From Bordetella bronchialis (lineage in GTDB: Bacteria > Pseudomonadota > Gammaproteobacteria > Burkholderiales > Burkholderiaceae_B): a DNA stretch of 64,000 nucleotides. The position numbers were made by a program, and so were the translations under genes. Position 1 is the stretch's first letter. Each line of letters starts with the position of its first letter. Shown here one piece after another: positions 8,315 through 16,617 of the stretch. A model generated the notes under the pieces. The model saw only the letters and a list, made by a program, of their open reading frames with translations, was not told where the DNA came from and did not search any database. The stretch covers positions 5,704,001-5,768,000 of the forward strand of contig NZ_CP016170.1 of assembly GCF_001676705.1 (NCBI RefSeq). Reading direction: 5' to 3'.

Positions 8315-9388
8315 TCAGCGTTCCACCGTCCGGTTCCAGCGCGCGTTGAAGGCGGGCCGCGTGGCGTTGATGACGTCCCAGTCCAGCACCTTGGCGGTTT
8401 CCATATAAGTCTGGAAGGACTTCAGCATATCCTGGTTGGCGGGATCGGCCTGCACCTTGCGATTGGACGGGAAGTGGCCGCCATACTTCAAGGCATTGGC
8501 CTGCGCCTGCGGCGACAGCAGGTACAGGGCGAGCTTCTGCGCCAGGTCGGGTTCGCTGTTTTTGGCGATGACGCATTCGCCCACCATCAGGATCACCGAA
8601 CCCTCCTTGGGCTGGGCGTACTCGACCGGAATGTCGCGTTTCTTCAGGCGCGCGATGGCGGTGGGCGTCAGCGGGAAGATGGCCGCCTCGTCGGACTGGA
8701 TCATCTCCGCCAGCTTGGCCGAATTCGGGATGTATTCCAGCACGTTCGGGCCGATGGTGCCGCGCCATTTGGCGAAGCCCGGGTCCGTATGCTGGTCGTC
8801 GCCGCCCTCGATGCGGTTGTACATCAGGAAGGCGTGCAGGCCGAAGGTGCTGTTCGATGCCGACTGGAATACGACCTTGCCCTTGTACTTGGGATCGGCC
8901 AGGTCCATCCATGAGGTCGGCGCGGCCCAGCCGTTCTTCTTGAACAGGCGGGTGTTGTAGCCCAGGCCCGTCATGCCCATGTCTATCCCCGCCGCCATGC
9001 CGTCCTTCATCACCGCCGTGGGATAAAGATCCTTCAGCACGGGATCGTCGCGCAGCTTCTCGCACAGGCCCATGGAGGCCGCGCGCGCCATCACGCCGTC
9101 GTCCAGGAACATCACGTGCATCTGCGGATTGTCCTTGTAGGCCTGGGCCTTGGCCAGGACCTCGGTGGACGTGCCCGGCACGACGACGATCTTGACGTTG
9201 TTGGCCTTCTCGAAATCCGGGAAGACATACTGCGTGAAGGCGCGCTCCATATCGCCGCCGTTCATGCCCACGTACAGGGTTTTCTGCTGCGCCCAGGCGC
9301 CCGCCGGCAGGGCCGCCAGGGCCGTCAGCACGGCAGCGCCAGCCAGCTGCTTGAAGCGGGATTTGCCATCGCGGCGATGTTTGCTCAT
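8315..9388 (-). CDS. ABC transporter periplasmic solute-binding protein (PotD-like)
   Basis: A 357-residue extracellular solute-binding protein. A basic start (MSKHRRDGKSRFKQ), the hydrophobic LAGAAVLTALAALPAGAWA and cleavage before QQKTLYVG form a Sec signal peptide. The mature part has the two-lobe pattern of the polyamine/opine/iron family (TSWMDLADPKYKGKVVF, GECVIAKNSEPDLAQKLALYLLSPQAQ). It delivers ligand to the permeases encoded at 12336-14030. It overlaps the preceding oxidase gene by 4 bp, so translation is coupled. The ligand is unknown; the enzyme genes around it suggest an amine or imino acid. Confidence 0.88.
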   Translation of the reverse strand: MSKHRRDGKSRFKQLAGAAVLTALAALPAGAWAQQKTLYVGMNGGDMERAFTQYVFPDFEKANNVKIVVVPGTSTEVLAKAQAYKDNPQMHVMFLDDGVMARAASMGLCEKLRDDPVLKDLYPTAVMKDGMAAGIDMGMTGLGYNTRLFKKNGWAAPTSWMDLADPKYKGKVVFQSASNSTFGLHAFLMYNRIEGGDDQHTDPGFAKWRGTIGPNVLEYIPNSAKLAEMIQSDEAAIFPLTPTAIARLKKRDIPVEYAQPKEGSVILMVGECVIAKNSEPDLAQKLALYLLSPQAQANALKYGGHFPSNRKVQADPANQDMLKSFQTYMETAKVLDWDVINATRPAFNARWNRTVER

Positions 9389-10554
9389 GTCGACTCCAGC
9401 GTGTGCCCATGGCCAAGATCGGTGCGTTGCGCGGCCGCATGAGCGCCGGCCGCGTAACGGTCGATGCGGAATGCATCGATGGGAATATCGGTGCGGCCGG
9501 TGGCGGCCAGGTCGGCCAGGACCTCGCCGGCCGCCGGGCCGATCTGGAAACCGGCCCCGGAAAATCCAAAGGCATGGAATAAGCCGGGCGTGGTGCCGCT
9601 GGGTCCCAGCACCGGATTGTGGTCGGGCATATTGCCCTCCACGCCGGACCAGAAGCGGATGACGTGCGCCGTGCGCAGGGATGGCAGCAGGTCGGCCGCC
9701 TTGGCCAGCAGCGCGCCGATCTGCGCGCGGCCGGGACGGGCGAAGTCCGGGCTGGCCGAGACGCCGCGGCCGCCGCCGATCACGCAGTTGCCGCGGTCTA
9801 CCTGGCGGGCATAGACGCCGCCGCCCTGCACGCCCAGGCTGGCCGTCATGAATCGCGGCAGGGGTTCGGTCACCATCATCAGCGGATGGATGGAGGTTTC
9901 CGGCACGGCCTCGCCGAAGGCCGCCGCGAAATGGCCGGCCCAGGCGCCGGCGCAGTTCAACAGCATGCGGGCGCGCACCTCCAGCGTGTCGCCGGCGCGC
10001 AGCACGAAGCCCGCGCCGTCATGCAGGGCGCTGTCCACGCGCGTGGACTCGCGCACCGTGGCGCCGGCACGCCGGGCCGCCTGCGCGAAGGCCGGCGACA
10101 CCAGGCGGGGATTGGCGTGGCCGTCCTCCGGACAGAAGGAACCGCCGACCACGCTATTCCCCAGCCAGGGAAAGCGGCGCTCCAGCGCGGGCCGGTCCAG
10201 CATTTCCAGGTGCATGCCGTAGCCGCGGGTGCTGGCGCGATAGTGCTCGAGCTCCGCCAGGTCGGCCTGGCTGTAGGCCAGTTTCAGGTGGCCGGAACGC
10301 TGGTATTCGCCATCGGTGCCGATCAGGCCGCGCAGGTCGCCCCACAGCGCGTGCGCGCGGCGGGTCAGCGGCATCTGCGCCAGTGGCCGCCCTTGCCGCC
10401 GCACGCCGCCGTAGTTCACGCCGCTGGCCTTGGCGCCGCAGGCCGCCGCGTCGAGCAGCACGACCGGCACGCCGCGGCGCCGCAGGAACAGCGCGGCGCT
10501 GGCGCCGACGATGCCGCCGCCGATGATGGCGACTTCCGTATGCAGGCATTCCAT
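9385..10554 (-). CDS. FAD-dependent amine/D-amino-acid dehydrogenase, beta subunit (HcnC/OoxB/LhpB-like)
   Basis: A 389-residue DAO-fold flavoprotein. FAD binding is marked by EVAIIGGGIVGASAALFLRR and a C-terminal HAFGFSGAGFQIGPAAGEVLADL. Together with the adjacent alpha subunit and 2Fe-2S protein it matches the heterotrimeric flavin dehydrogenases (hydrogen cyanide synthase HcnABC, octopine/nopaline oxidase, D-hydroxyproline dehydrogenase). In these, this subunit oxidises the C-N bond. ATG 10554 overlaps the stop of the alpha gene by ATGA. An imported imino acid, opine or N-substituted amino acid is a likely substrate (inference from context). Confidence 0.88.
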   Translation of the reverse strand: MECLHTEVAIIGGGIVGASAALFLRRRGVPVVLLDAAACGAKASGVNYGGVRRQGRPLAQMPLTRRAHALWGDLRGLIGTDGEYQRSGHLKLAYSQADLAELEHYRASTRGYGMHLEMLDRPALERRFPWLGNSVVGGSFCPEDGHANPRLVSPAFAQAARRAGATVRESTRVDSALHDGAGFVLRAGDTLEVRARMLLNCAGAWAGHFAAAFGEAVPETSIHPLMMVTEPLPRFMTASLGVQGGGVYARQVDRGNCVIGGGRGVSASPDFARPGRAQIGALLAKAADLLPSLRTAHVIRFWSGVEGNMPDHNPVLGPSGTTPGLFHAFGFSGAGFQIGPAAGEVLADLAATGRTDIPIDAFRIDRYAAGAHAAAQRTDLGHGHTLEST

Positions 10555-12029
10555 CAGGACCTGCCCCGCGCGGTCAGTCCCAGGTCCGGCTCATCGCCCA
10601 TATCCATGGCGAACAGCTGGATGGGAATGGGCTTGATGGGCGGCTGGGCGCGCAGCCAGCCTACCTGGGGCAACGGCACGCCGCTGGCGCGCGCCAGGAC
10701 TTCGGCCGCGGCGGCGCCGCACATGCGGCCCTGGCAGCGGCCCATGCCGACGCGCGTCAGCGCCTTGCCGCGGTTCAATTCCCGCGCCCCGTCGACCTGG
10801 GCCGAGGCGCGCAGCGCGCCCACCGTGATTTCCTCGCAGCGGCACAGGACCACGTCGTCGTCCAGCGATGCCGCCCATTCCGCGGGGAAGGGAAACGCTC
10901 TTTCCAGGGCATCGCGCAGCCGGTCCTGGCGCGCGAGCTTGCGGCCCAGCGTCCGCGCCCGCGCGGTATCGACCGGCATGCCCAGGTCCTGCAGCAAGGC
11001 CAGGGCGGCGCGCTCGCCCGCCAGCTCGGCGGCGTCCGCGCCCGCGATGCCGGCACCGTCCCCGGCCACGTAGACGCCGGGCACGGAGGTACGCCCCGCC
11101 GCATCGCGCTTCGGCAACCACGCCCTATCACGTTCGTGATAATCGAAGCGGCAGCCCGCGACCGCGGCCAATTGGGTTTCGGCCCGCAGTCCCAGGCCGT
11201 AGGCCACGGCATCGCAGGCGATGCGCAGCGTCCTGCCGCCGTCCTGGCCGTTGCCCTGGCGGCACACGACCCCCGAAACGCGTTCATAGCCGATGACGTG
11301 GTCCGGCCGTACCCCCGTGTACATGGGAATGCCGCGCCAGCGCAGCCAGCCCATGGTGTACAGGCCCTTCGCCGCCAGCCCCGGCGCCCGCGCCAGCCCC
11401 GGCATGGCGGCCAGGCGGTCGGCGGCCGTCGAGGTATCGAGCACGGCCGCCACTTGCGCGCCGGCCTTGGCATATTGATACGCCACCAGGTACAGCAGCG
11501 GACCGGTCCCCATGAAGGCGACACGCTGCCCGATACCGCAGCCCTGGAACTTCAGCGCGACCTGCGCGCCGCCCAGGGTGTACACACCCGGCATGGTCCA
11601 GCCCGGAAAAGGCAGCACGCGGTCGGTGGCGCCCGTGGCCAGGATAAGGTGGGAGTAGGCGACGGTCTCGTTCCTGCCGTCGCGCAGCACGTCCAGCACG
11701 CCATCCTCGCAATTCCACACCAGCGCGCCGGGCCGGTAGTCGATGGCCGGCAGCAAGGCCTGCATGGCCTGGTGCAGGCTGGCCGCCTTGCGATGCTCGA
11801 AGCCGTAGAGATCGCGGCCGCCGCGCTGGAAACCCGGGGGCGGCTGCCGATAGATCTGGCCGCCGGCGCGCTGCGCCTCGTCCAGCACGACGGGCCGCAA
11901 GCCGGCGCGCACCAGCGCCTGCGCGGCGCGGATGCCGGCCGGCCCCGCCCCGACGACGATGGGTTGCGGTGCCGCGGCAGCGGCGGATACCGGGCCGGGA
12001 CGGGTCTTATCCGGGACGGCCGCTTGCAT
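10554..12029 (-). CDS. NAD(P)/FAD-dependent oxidoreductase, alpha subunit with BFD-like 2Fe-2S domain (HcnB/OoxA-like)
   Basis: A 491-residue flavoprotein. After IVVGAGPAGIRAAQALVRAGL (FAD), the region around ILATGATDRVLPFPGW and YVAGDGAG completes a two-dinucleotide fold. The C-terminal ~90 residues carry CRCEE and GRCQGRMCG, the four cysteines of a bacterioferritin-associated-ferredoxin-like cluster domain. In HcnB/OoxA-type enzymes this subunit passes electrons from the beta-subunit flavin to the respiratory chain. It begins inside the end of the small 2Fe-2S gene (23-bp overlap) and ends in an ATGA overlap with the beta gene. This strongly indicates one complex. Confidence 0.88.
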   Translation of the reverse strand: MQAAVPDKTRPGPVSAAAAAPQPIVVGAGPAGIRAAQALVRAGLRPVVLDEAQRAGGQIYRQPPPGFQRGGRDLYGFEHRKAASLHQAMQALLPAIDYRPGALVWNCEDGVLDVLRDGRNETVAYSHLILATGATDRVLPFPGWTMPGVYTLGGAQVALKFQGCGIGQRVAFMGTGPLLYLVAYQYAKAGAQVAAVLDTSTAADRLAAMPGLARAPGLAAKGLYTMGWLRWRGIPMYTGVRPDHVIGYERVSGVVCRQGNGQDGGRTLRIACDAVAYGLGLRAETQLAAVAGCRFDYHERDRAWLPKRDAAGRTSVPGVYVAGDGAGIAGADAAELAGERAALALLQDLGMPVDTARARTLGRKLARQDRLRDALERAFPFPAEWAASLDDDVVLCRCEEITVGALRASAQVDGARELNRGKALTRVGMGRCQGRMCGAAAAEVLARASGVPLPQVGWLRAQPPIKPIPIQLFAMDMGDEPDLGLTARGRS

Positions 12030-12339
12030 GGCTGTCCTCCTTCGGTGCGTACGACAGCAGGCGCATGCCCGGCGCGATGAAGGTGGAGCAGGCGCGCACG
12101 CGCGTGCCGTCCTCCAGCCGCATCCAGCAATCCTGGCAGGCGCCCATCATGCAGAAGCCGGCGCGCGGGGCGCCGCTGAATTCCGTTTGCCGCAGGCGGC
12201 CGGCCTGCGTCAGCACGGCGGTCATTACCGTATCGCCGGCCAGGGCGCGCGCCGGCCGGCCGTCCAGCACGAAATCCACGGGCGCCCTGCCTTGTTCGGC
12301 CAGGCGGGTCAGCAAGGGTGGCGGGCAGGGCGCGTTCAT
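12007..12339 (-). CDS. 2Fe-2S ferredoxin-like subunit of the amine dehydrogenase (HcnA/LhpF-like)
   Basis: A 110-residue protein with the plant-type-ferredoxin cysteine pattern in GFCMMGACQDCWMRLEDG followed by RVRAC: Cys-x4-Cys-x2-Cys and a distal Cys. It is the size expected of the small iron-sulfur subunit of HcnABC-like dehydrogenases. It overlaps the permease gene upstream (4 bp) and the alpha subunit downstream (23 bp). Confidence 0.88.
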   Translation of the reverse strand: MNAPCPPPLLTRLAEQGRAPVDFVLDGRPARALAGDTVMTAVLTQAGRLRQTEFSGAPRAGFCMMGACQDCWMRLEDGTRVRACSTFIAPGMRLLSYAPKEDSHASGRPG

Positions 12340-13130
12340 CGCTGCCCCACCAGGACCCGGTCCAGTCCGTACACGCGATCCAGCAGCAGCATGGCGACGG
12401 CCGTCAGCGCGATCACCGCCGCCGACACTGCCGCCATCATGGGATCGATGGACTCCGTGGCATACATGTACATGCGCACCGGCAGGGTCACCGTGGACGG
12501 CGCGGTAATGAACACCGACATCGTGAGTTCGTCGAAGCTATTGATGAAGGCCAGCAGCCAGCCGCCGAAGACGCCGGGCACGATCAGCGGCAGCGTGACG
12601 CGGAAGAACACCGTCGCGCGGCTGGCGCTGAGCGAGAGCGCGGCGTGCTCGACCGAACGGTCGAAGCCCGTGAGCGATCCCACCAGCAGGCGCAGCACAT
12701 AGGGCGTGACGATGACGGCGTGGCTGGCCACCAGCCAGGCGAAGCTGCCGCTGCTGCCGATCAGGGCGAAGAAGCGCATCAGCGCCACCCCCAGCACCAG
12801 GTGCGGGATCATCAGCGGCGACAGCAGCAGGCCGTTCAGGGCCTCGCGGCCGGGAAAGCGGTAGCGCGTCAGCGCGATGGCCGCCGGCAGCGCCAGGCAT
12901 ACGGCGATAGTCGCCGCCAGTGTCGCCAGCAGCAGGCTGTTGCGGAAGGACTGCATGAAATCCGCGTGCGCGAACAGGGCACGGAACCAGCGCAGGGAGA
13001 ACGAGTGGGTGGGGATGCTAAGCGTGGAGGCGGGCGTAAAGGCGACCAGGCACACCACCGCCAGCGGCGCCAGCACGAAAGCCGCCACCAGGGCATTGAA
13101 GGCGAGCGCGAAAGGACCGTTCTTCAGCAT
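12336..13130 (-). CDS. ABC transporter permease (PotC-like)
   Basis: A 264-residue inner-membrane permease with about six hydrophobic segments and the EAA loop around EHAALSLSASRATVFFRVTLPLI, where it contacts the ATPase. It resembles PotC of spermidine/putrescine importers. It pairs with the permease upstream (3-bp gap), and with the ATPase and receptor of the same operon. Start ATG 13130 (MLKNGPFALAFNAL). Confidence 0.9.
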   Translation of the reverse strand: MLKNGPFALAFNALVAAFVLAPLAVVCLVAFTPASTLSIPTHSFSLRWFRALFAHADFMQSFRNSLLLATLAATIAVCLALPAAIALTRYRFPGREALNGLLLSPLMIPHLVLGVALMRFFALIGSSGSFAWLVASHAVIVTPYVLRLLVGSLTGFDRSVEHAALSLSASRATVFFRVTLPLIVPGVFGGWLLAFINSFDELTMSVFITAPSTVTLPVRMYMYATESIDPMMAAVSAAVIALTAVAMLLLDRVYGLDRVLVGQR

Positions 13131-13133
13131 GTG

Positions 13134-14030
13134 CTACCCCAGGCTGCGCCGGTAGGAGCGCTCGATGACGCGGTTGTAGGCCATCATGATGACGACGTTG
13201 GCCAGCAGCAGCAGGATGGCCAGGGTCGCGCCCAGCGGCCAGTTCAGCTCCGTCAGGAATTCGTCGTAGACGATGGTGGCCACCATCTTCAGCCGCCGGC
13301 CGCCCAGCAGGGCCGGGATGGCGAAGGAGCTGGCGCTCAGGCCGAACACGATCAGGCTGCCGGACAGGACGCCCGGCATGCATTGCGGCAGCACGACGCG
13401 CAGCAGCGCCTGCAGGCGCGAGGCGTTCAGCGAATACGCGGCGTGCTCCACGGACGGGTCCAGCTTCTGCAGCGACGTCCACACCGGGATGATCATGAAG
13501 GGCAGCATGATGTGCACCAGGCCGATCACGATGGCCGTGGGCGTGTACAGCAGCGAGCCCAGGCCCAATGCCTGGGCCGCCTGTCCCAGCAGGCCCGTGG
13601 GCCCCAGCAGCATGCTCCAGCCGAAGGCGCGCACCACCAGCGAGATCAGCAGCGGCGACAGCACGGCCAGCAGGAAGATCGAGCGCCAGGGGGCGCGCAT
13701 GCGGCTCAGGATGTAGGCCTCCGGCACGCCGACCACCACGCATATCAGCGTGGTCAGCACCGATATCCACAGGGTGCGCCAGAAGATGCCCAGGAAGTAC
13801 GGATCGCTGAGCACGGTGGCGTACTGCTGCAGCGTCAGGCCGGGCTGTACGCCGGTGTTGTAGTCGAAGGGGCGGAAACTCAGGACGAAGGTCAGGCCCA
13901 GCGGCGTAAGCACCAGCGTCAGGAATAGCAGGCTGATGGGAATGGACCCCAGGATGGACGGCAGGCCGTCCAGCCGCGGGGCCGGCGTGGGCGGGGAGGC
14001 CACGGGCGTGCCGGTATCAGCGCCGCGCAT
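13134..14030 (-). CDS. ABC transporter permease (PotB-like)
   Basis: A permease of about 298 residues with a hydrophilic N-terminal tail, then SIPISLLFLTLVLTPLGLTFVLSF as the first membrane segment and five more. The EAA-type loop is VEHAAYSLNASRLQALLRVVLPQCMPGV. It is the PotB partner of the next gene. I start at ATG 14030 (MRGADTG), which has GGAG about 10 bp upstream. An ATG at 14078 would add 16 basic residues and cannot be excluded. It lies about 80 bp after the ATPase gene. Confidence 0.88.
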   Translation of the reverse strand: MRGADTGTPVASPPTPAPRLDGLPSILGSIPISLLFLTLVLTPLGLTFVLSFRPFDYNTGVQPGLTLQQYATVLSDPYFLGIFWRTLWISVLTTLICVVVGVPEAYILSRMRAPWRSIFLLAVLSPLLISLVVRAFGWSMLLGPTGLLGQAAQALGLGSLLYTPTAIVIGLVHIMLPFMIIPVWTSLQKLDPSVEHAAYSLNASRLQALLRVVLPQCMPGVLSGSLIVFGLSASSFAIPALLGGRRLKMVATIVYDEFLTELNWPLGATLAILLLLANVVIMMAYNRVIERSYRRSLG

Positions 14031-14111
14031 GGGATCGCTCCGCCATCGTCCGGGGCGCATGCCCTTGCCGCCGCGCATGCGGCGGGCGGCCGCATCGGTT
14101 TGCGCGGGCCG

Positions 14112-15176
14112 TCATGCGGCGGCCTCCGCGGTCGGCAATACGCGCACCACGCTTTCCGCCCAGTCCACGCCGATGCGTTCGCCGTCGCCGTGCGGCGCGC
14201 GGCCGTCGTTGGGCGTCAACACCGTCAGCGCGCCCAGCGGCGTGTCCAGTTCGTACATCCATTGGCTGCCCAGGAAGTAGCGGGTGGCGACCGTGCCGGT
14301 CAGCCTGCCCTGGCCCGGCGCCACCGGCAGCAGTTTTTCCGGCCGCAGGCAGACGCGCACGGCGTCGCCCTGCCGCAGGCCCTGGCCGTCCACATCCAGG
14401 CTGAGTTCGCCGCTGCGCACCTCGGCGCGCGTCCCGGCCCGCGTCACGGTGCCCGGCAGCAGGTTCGTCTTGCCGACGAAACGCGAGATGAATTCGCTGC
14501 CGGGGTGCTCGTACATCCGGTACGGCGCGTCGATCTGCGTGGCGCGGCCTTCCTGCATGACGACCACGCGATCGCTGATGGAAAGCGCTTCGGCCTGGTC
14601 GTGCGTCACCATGAGCGTGGTGGTGCCGGTCTTGCGCTGGATGGCGCGCAGTTCGAACTGCATGTCCTCGCGCAGCTTGGCATCCAGGTTGGACAGCGGT
14701 TCGTCCAGCAGCAGCACCGGCGGCCGGATGACCAGGGCCCGCGCCAGCGCCACGCGCTGCCGCTGGCCGCCGGACAGCTCGCGCGGGTAACGGTCGGCAT
14801 GCTGGTCCAGCTTGACCAGGGCCAGCGCCTCGCGGGTGCGTTCGCGCCGTTCCGCGCGGCCCACCTTGCGCATGGCCAGGCCGAAGGCGACGTTGTCCTG
14901 CACGGTCAGGTGCGGGAACAGGGCGTAGGTCTGGAAAACGATGCCCAGGCCTCGCGTATTGGGCGGCGCGTGGGTGATATCGCGGCCGTCCAGCACGACG
15001 CGGCCGCGGGTGACCTCCGCGAAGCCGGCGATCATTTGCAGGGTGGTGGTCTTGCCGCAGCCCGACGGCCCCAGCAGGGACACGAACTCGCCCTGCTCCA
15101 CGGACAGGTCCAGGTCCCGCACCACGCGCAGGTCTCCATAGTCCTTCGAAAGCTTTTCCAAGCGGAGAAATGACAT
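14112..15176 (-). CDS. ABC transporter ATP-binding protein (PotA-like)
   Basis: A 354-residue importer ATPase. It has Walker A GPSGCGKTT, the signature LSGGQRQRVALARAL, Walker B LLLDEPLSNLDAKLR, and the switch His in MVTHDQAEAL. A C-terminal TOBE-like regulatory region of ~120 residues follows (AVRVCLRPEKLL). It energises the PotB/PotC-like permeases downstream. ATG 15176 (MSFLRLEKL) is where family similarity begins; an open frame continues to 15587 through the promoter and over the divergent regulator gene and is not real coding. It is the first gene of the operon, facing the IclR gene across 187 bp. Confidence 0.92.
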   Translation of the reverse strand: MSFLRLEKLSKDYGDLRVVRDLDLSVEQGEFVSLLGPSGCGKTTTLQMIAGFAEVTRGRVVLDGRDITHAPPNTRGLGIVFQTYALFPHLTVQDNVAFGLAMRKVGRAERRERTREALALVKLDQHADRYPRELSGGQRQRVALARALVIRPPVLLLDEPLSNLDAKLREDMQFELRAIQRKTGTTTLMVTHDQAEALSISDRVVVMQEGRATQIDAPYRMYEHPGSEFISRFVGKTNLLPGTVTRAGTRAEVRSGELSLDVDGQGLRQGDAVRVCLRPEKLLPVAPGQGRLTGTVATRYFLGSQWMYELDTPLGALTVLTPNDGRAPHGDGERIGVDWAESVVRVLPTAEAAA

Positions 15177-15302
15177 GCCGGACCCTGCCGTTTTCCGAGA
15201 TGAAGGCGTCCGCCGTGGATCGCCTTCGCGCATAACGCCAGACCAGTCTAGGTTTGGCGCGCGATACGGGTCAATGGGGTTTTTCCGTACAGCCGATAAA
15301 TT

Positions 15303-15327
15303 TTCTGTATTTTTCCGCTGTACAGAA
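15303..15327. promoter_or_regulatory. Putative IclR-type operator between divergent regulator and ABC/dehydrogenase operon
   Basis: TTCTGTA (15303-15309) and TACAGAA (15321-15327) form a perfect 7-bp inverted repeat with an 11-bp spacer. A related half (TTTTTCCGTACAG, 15280-15292) lies just beside it and repeats the right-hand side. The site is AT-rich against GC-rich surroundings and lies in the shared promoter region. Autoregulation and operon control by the IclR protein at 15364 is the simplest reading (inference). Confidence 0.6.
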
Positions 15328-15363
15328 TTATGATCCGTTGCTGACTTCGCGTTATGCGGCTGG

Positions 15364-16221
15364 ATGGAACTCCCTATGACTTCTTCCGATGGACGGGAAA
15401 ACGAGGCCAACGCCCAGGGCGTGCTGCAACGGGCTTTCGGCGTGCTGCGCGCGCTGGCCGACGCCAAGGGCGAGGCCTTGCGCCTGACCGAGATCGCCAA
15501 GCGCACGGGCCTGGCGCCGGCCACCGCGCACCGGGTGCTGCAGGCCCTGATCCAGGAAGACGCCGTGGAGCAGCCCCCCGGCGGCAAGGCATACCAGTTG
15601 AGCGTGGCCTTCTACGCGCTGGGGTCCGCGGCGGGCCGCTACCGCTCCAATCTGCGCGAGGTCTACCGCCCCTCCATGCTGCGCCTGTGCGGCATGCTGA
15701 GCGACACCATCTTCATCCTGGTGCGCCAGGGCTTCGACGCCATCTGCCTGGACCGCATCGACGGCCCTTTTCCCGTGCGATCCCACACCGGCGATATCGG
15801 CGGCCGGGTGCCGCTGGGGCTGGGCCAGGCCGGGTTGATCCTGCTGGCCAGCCTGCCCCCGGCGGAGCGCGAGGAAGTCATCCGCTTCAACATCCCGCGC
15901 CTGCACCACCTGGGCTTCATCGACGAGATCTCCATGCGGGTGCGCATCAAGCAATGCCTGGAAGCGCGTTATGCCTACAGCGACGGGCCCGGGCTGTACC
16001 CAGGCATTGCCGGCCTTTCCGTACCGGTGCAGGACCGCAACGGCGATACGGTGGCGGCGCTGAGCGTGGCCGCCCCGCAGGAACGCCTGAGCGGCGAACG
16101 CCTGCCTCTTATCGTGGAAATGCTGCACAAGGAAGCCCGGACGATCGGCGCGCAGATCAACCCCTTCGATCCCGCCCTGCGCCGGCCCAGCCAGTTCCTG
16201 GGGCGCGGCAACCGGGAATAA
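15364..16221 (+). CDS. IclR-family transcriptional regulator
   Basis: A 285-residue regulator. It has an N-terminal winged helix-turn-helix (VLQRAFGVLRALADAKGEALRLTEIAKRT then TAHRVLQALIQED) and a C-terminal IclR effector-binding domain with RVPLGLGQAGLILLASLP and GIAGLSVPVQDRNGDTVAALSV. Such proteins bind small carboxylates or amines and repress or activate neighbouring catabolic operons. It is divergent from the ABC-importer/dehydrogenase operon with a palindromic candidate site between. Start ATG 15364 or 15376; the two differ by four residues. Confidence 0.92.
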   Translation: MELPMTSSDGRENEANAQGVLQRAFGVLRALADAKGEALRLTEIAKRTGLAPATAHRVLQALIQEDAVEQPPGGKAYQLSVAFYALGSAAGRYRSNLREVYRPSMLRLCGMLSDTIFILVRQGFDAICLDRIDGPFPVRSHTGDIGGRVPLGLGQAGLILLASLPPAEREEVIRFNIPRLHHLGFIDEISMRVRIKQCLEARYAYSDGPGLYPGIAGLSVPVQDRNGDTVAALSVAAPQERLSGERLPLIVEMLHKEARTIGAQINPFDPALRRPSQFLGRGNRE

Positions 16222-16255
16222 GGCGTACAAGGCAGGGCCTGACAACCCATAAGTT

Positions 16256-16289
16256 GTTTTACGCGAATACAGCCTAATAGGCGTAAAAC
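16256..16289. promoter_or_regulatory. Inverted repeat upstream of hipBA (distal site)
   Basis: GTTTTACGC (16256-16264) and GCGTAAAAC (16281-16289) are perfect 9-bp arms separated by 16 bp. It lies about 20 bp upstream of the second, perfect palindrome and could be another operator. Alternatively it could be part of the 3' end of the IclR transcript; it lacks a clear T-run. Confidence 0.5.
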
Positions 16290-16306
16290 GGTATTACTGC
16301 CTGGGA

Positions 16307-16327
16307 GTTGTATTTTTAAAATACAAC
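16307..16327. promoter_or_regulatory. Perfect 21-bp palindrome in hipBA promoter, candidate HipB operator
   Basis: The sequence GTTGTATTTT, one central T, then AAAATACAAC is a perfect 10+1+10 palindrome, 37 bp upstream of the hipB start. HipB-type antitoxins bind palindromes in their own promoters, so this is a strong candidate autoregulatory operator. It also covers the AT-rich stretch expected for the promoter core. Confidence 0.75.
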
Positions 16328-16364
16328 CGGTAGACTGTCTTTCTACACTTCTCCGGCGCATACC

Positions 16365-16616
16365 ATGGACTATCCCGTCCGCACGCTCCAACAGCTGCGA
16401 CCCATCCTGCAAGGGTTCCGCAAGGCCAAAGGGCTGACCCAGGCGCAACTGGCGGCCCGCCTGGGCATCACCCAGCAAAGCTATGCCAAGCTGGAAGCCG
16501 CCCCGGAAAAGGCCAGCTTCGACCGGGTTTTCCGCATCCTGCAGATGCTGCGTGTCGAGCTTGCCCTGCGGCCCATGGACCAGGCGGATCGCGCCGTCGC
16601 CAAGTCGGAGTGGTGA
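16365..16616 (+). CDS. hipB: HipB-type antitoxin, XRE helix-turn-helix
   Basis: An 83-residue DNA-binding protein. FRKAKGLTQAQLAARLGITQQSYAKLE is a textbook lambda-Cro/XRE helix-turn-helix, placed as in HipB. It would neutralise the HipA kinase encoded 1 bp downstream (ATG at 16618 after TGA 16614-16616) and repress the operon. The upstream region has two inverted repeats, one of them a perfect 21-bp palindrome. Confidence 0.88.
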   Translation: MDYPVRTLQQLRPILQGFRKAKGLTQAQLAARLGITQQSYAKLEAAPEKASFDRVFRILQMLRVELALRPMDQADRAVAKSEW

Positions 16617-16617
16617 C

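Noticed and set aside
9385..12339. Calling the three-subunit dehydrogenase hydrogen cyanide synthase
   Set aside because: The transporter context and lack of any cyanide-linked feature favour an opine/imino-acid type enzyme; the families cannot be separated by eye.
12318..13928. Long plus-strand frame of 536 codons opposite the ABC permeases
   Set aside because: His/Gln/Arg-rich antisense artefact of the two permease genes.
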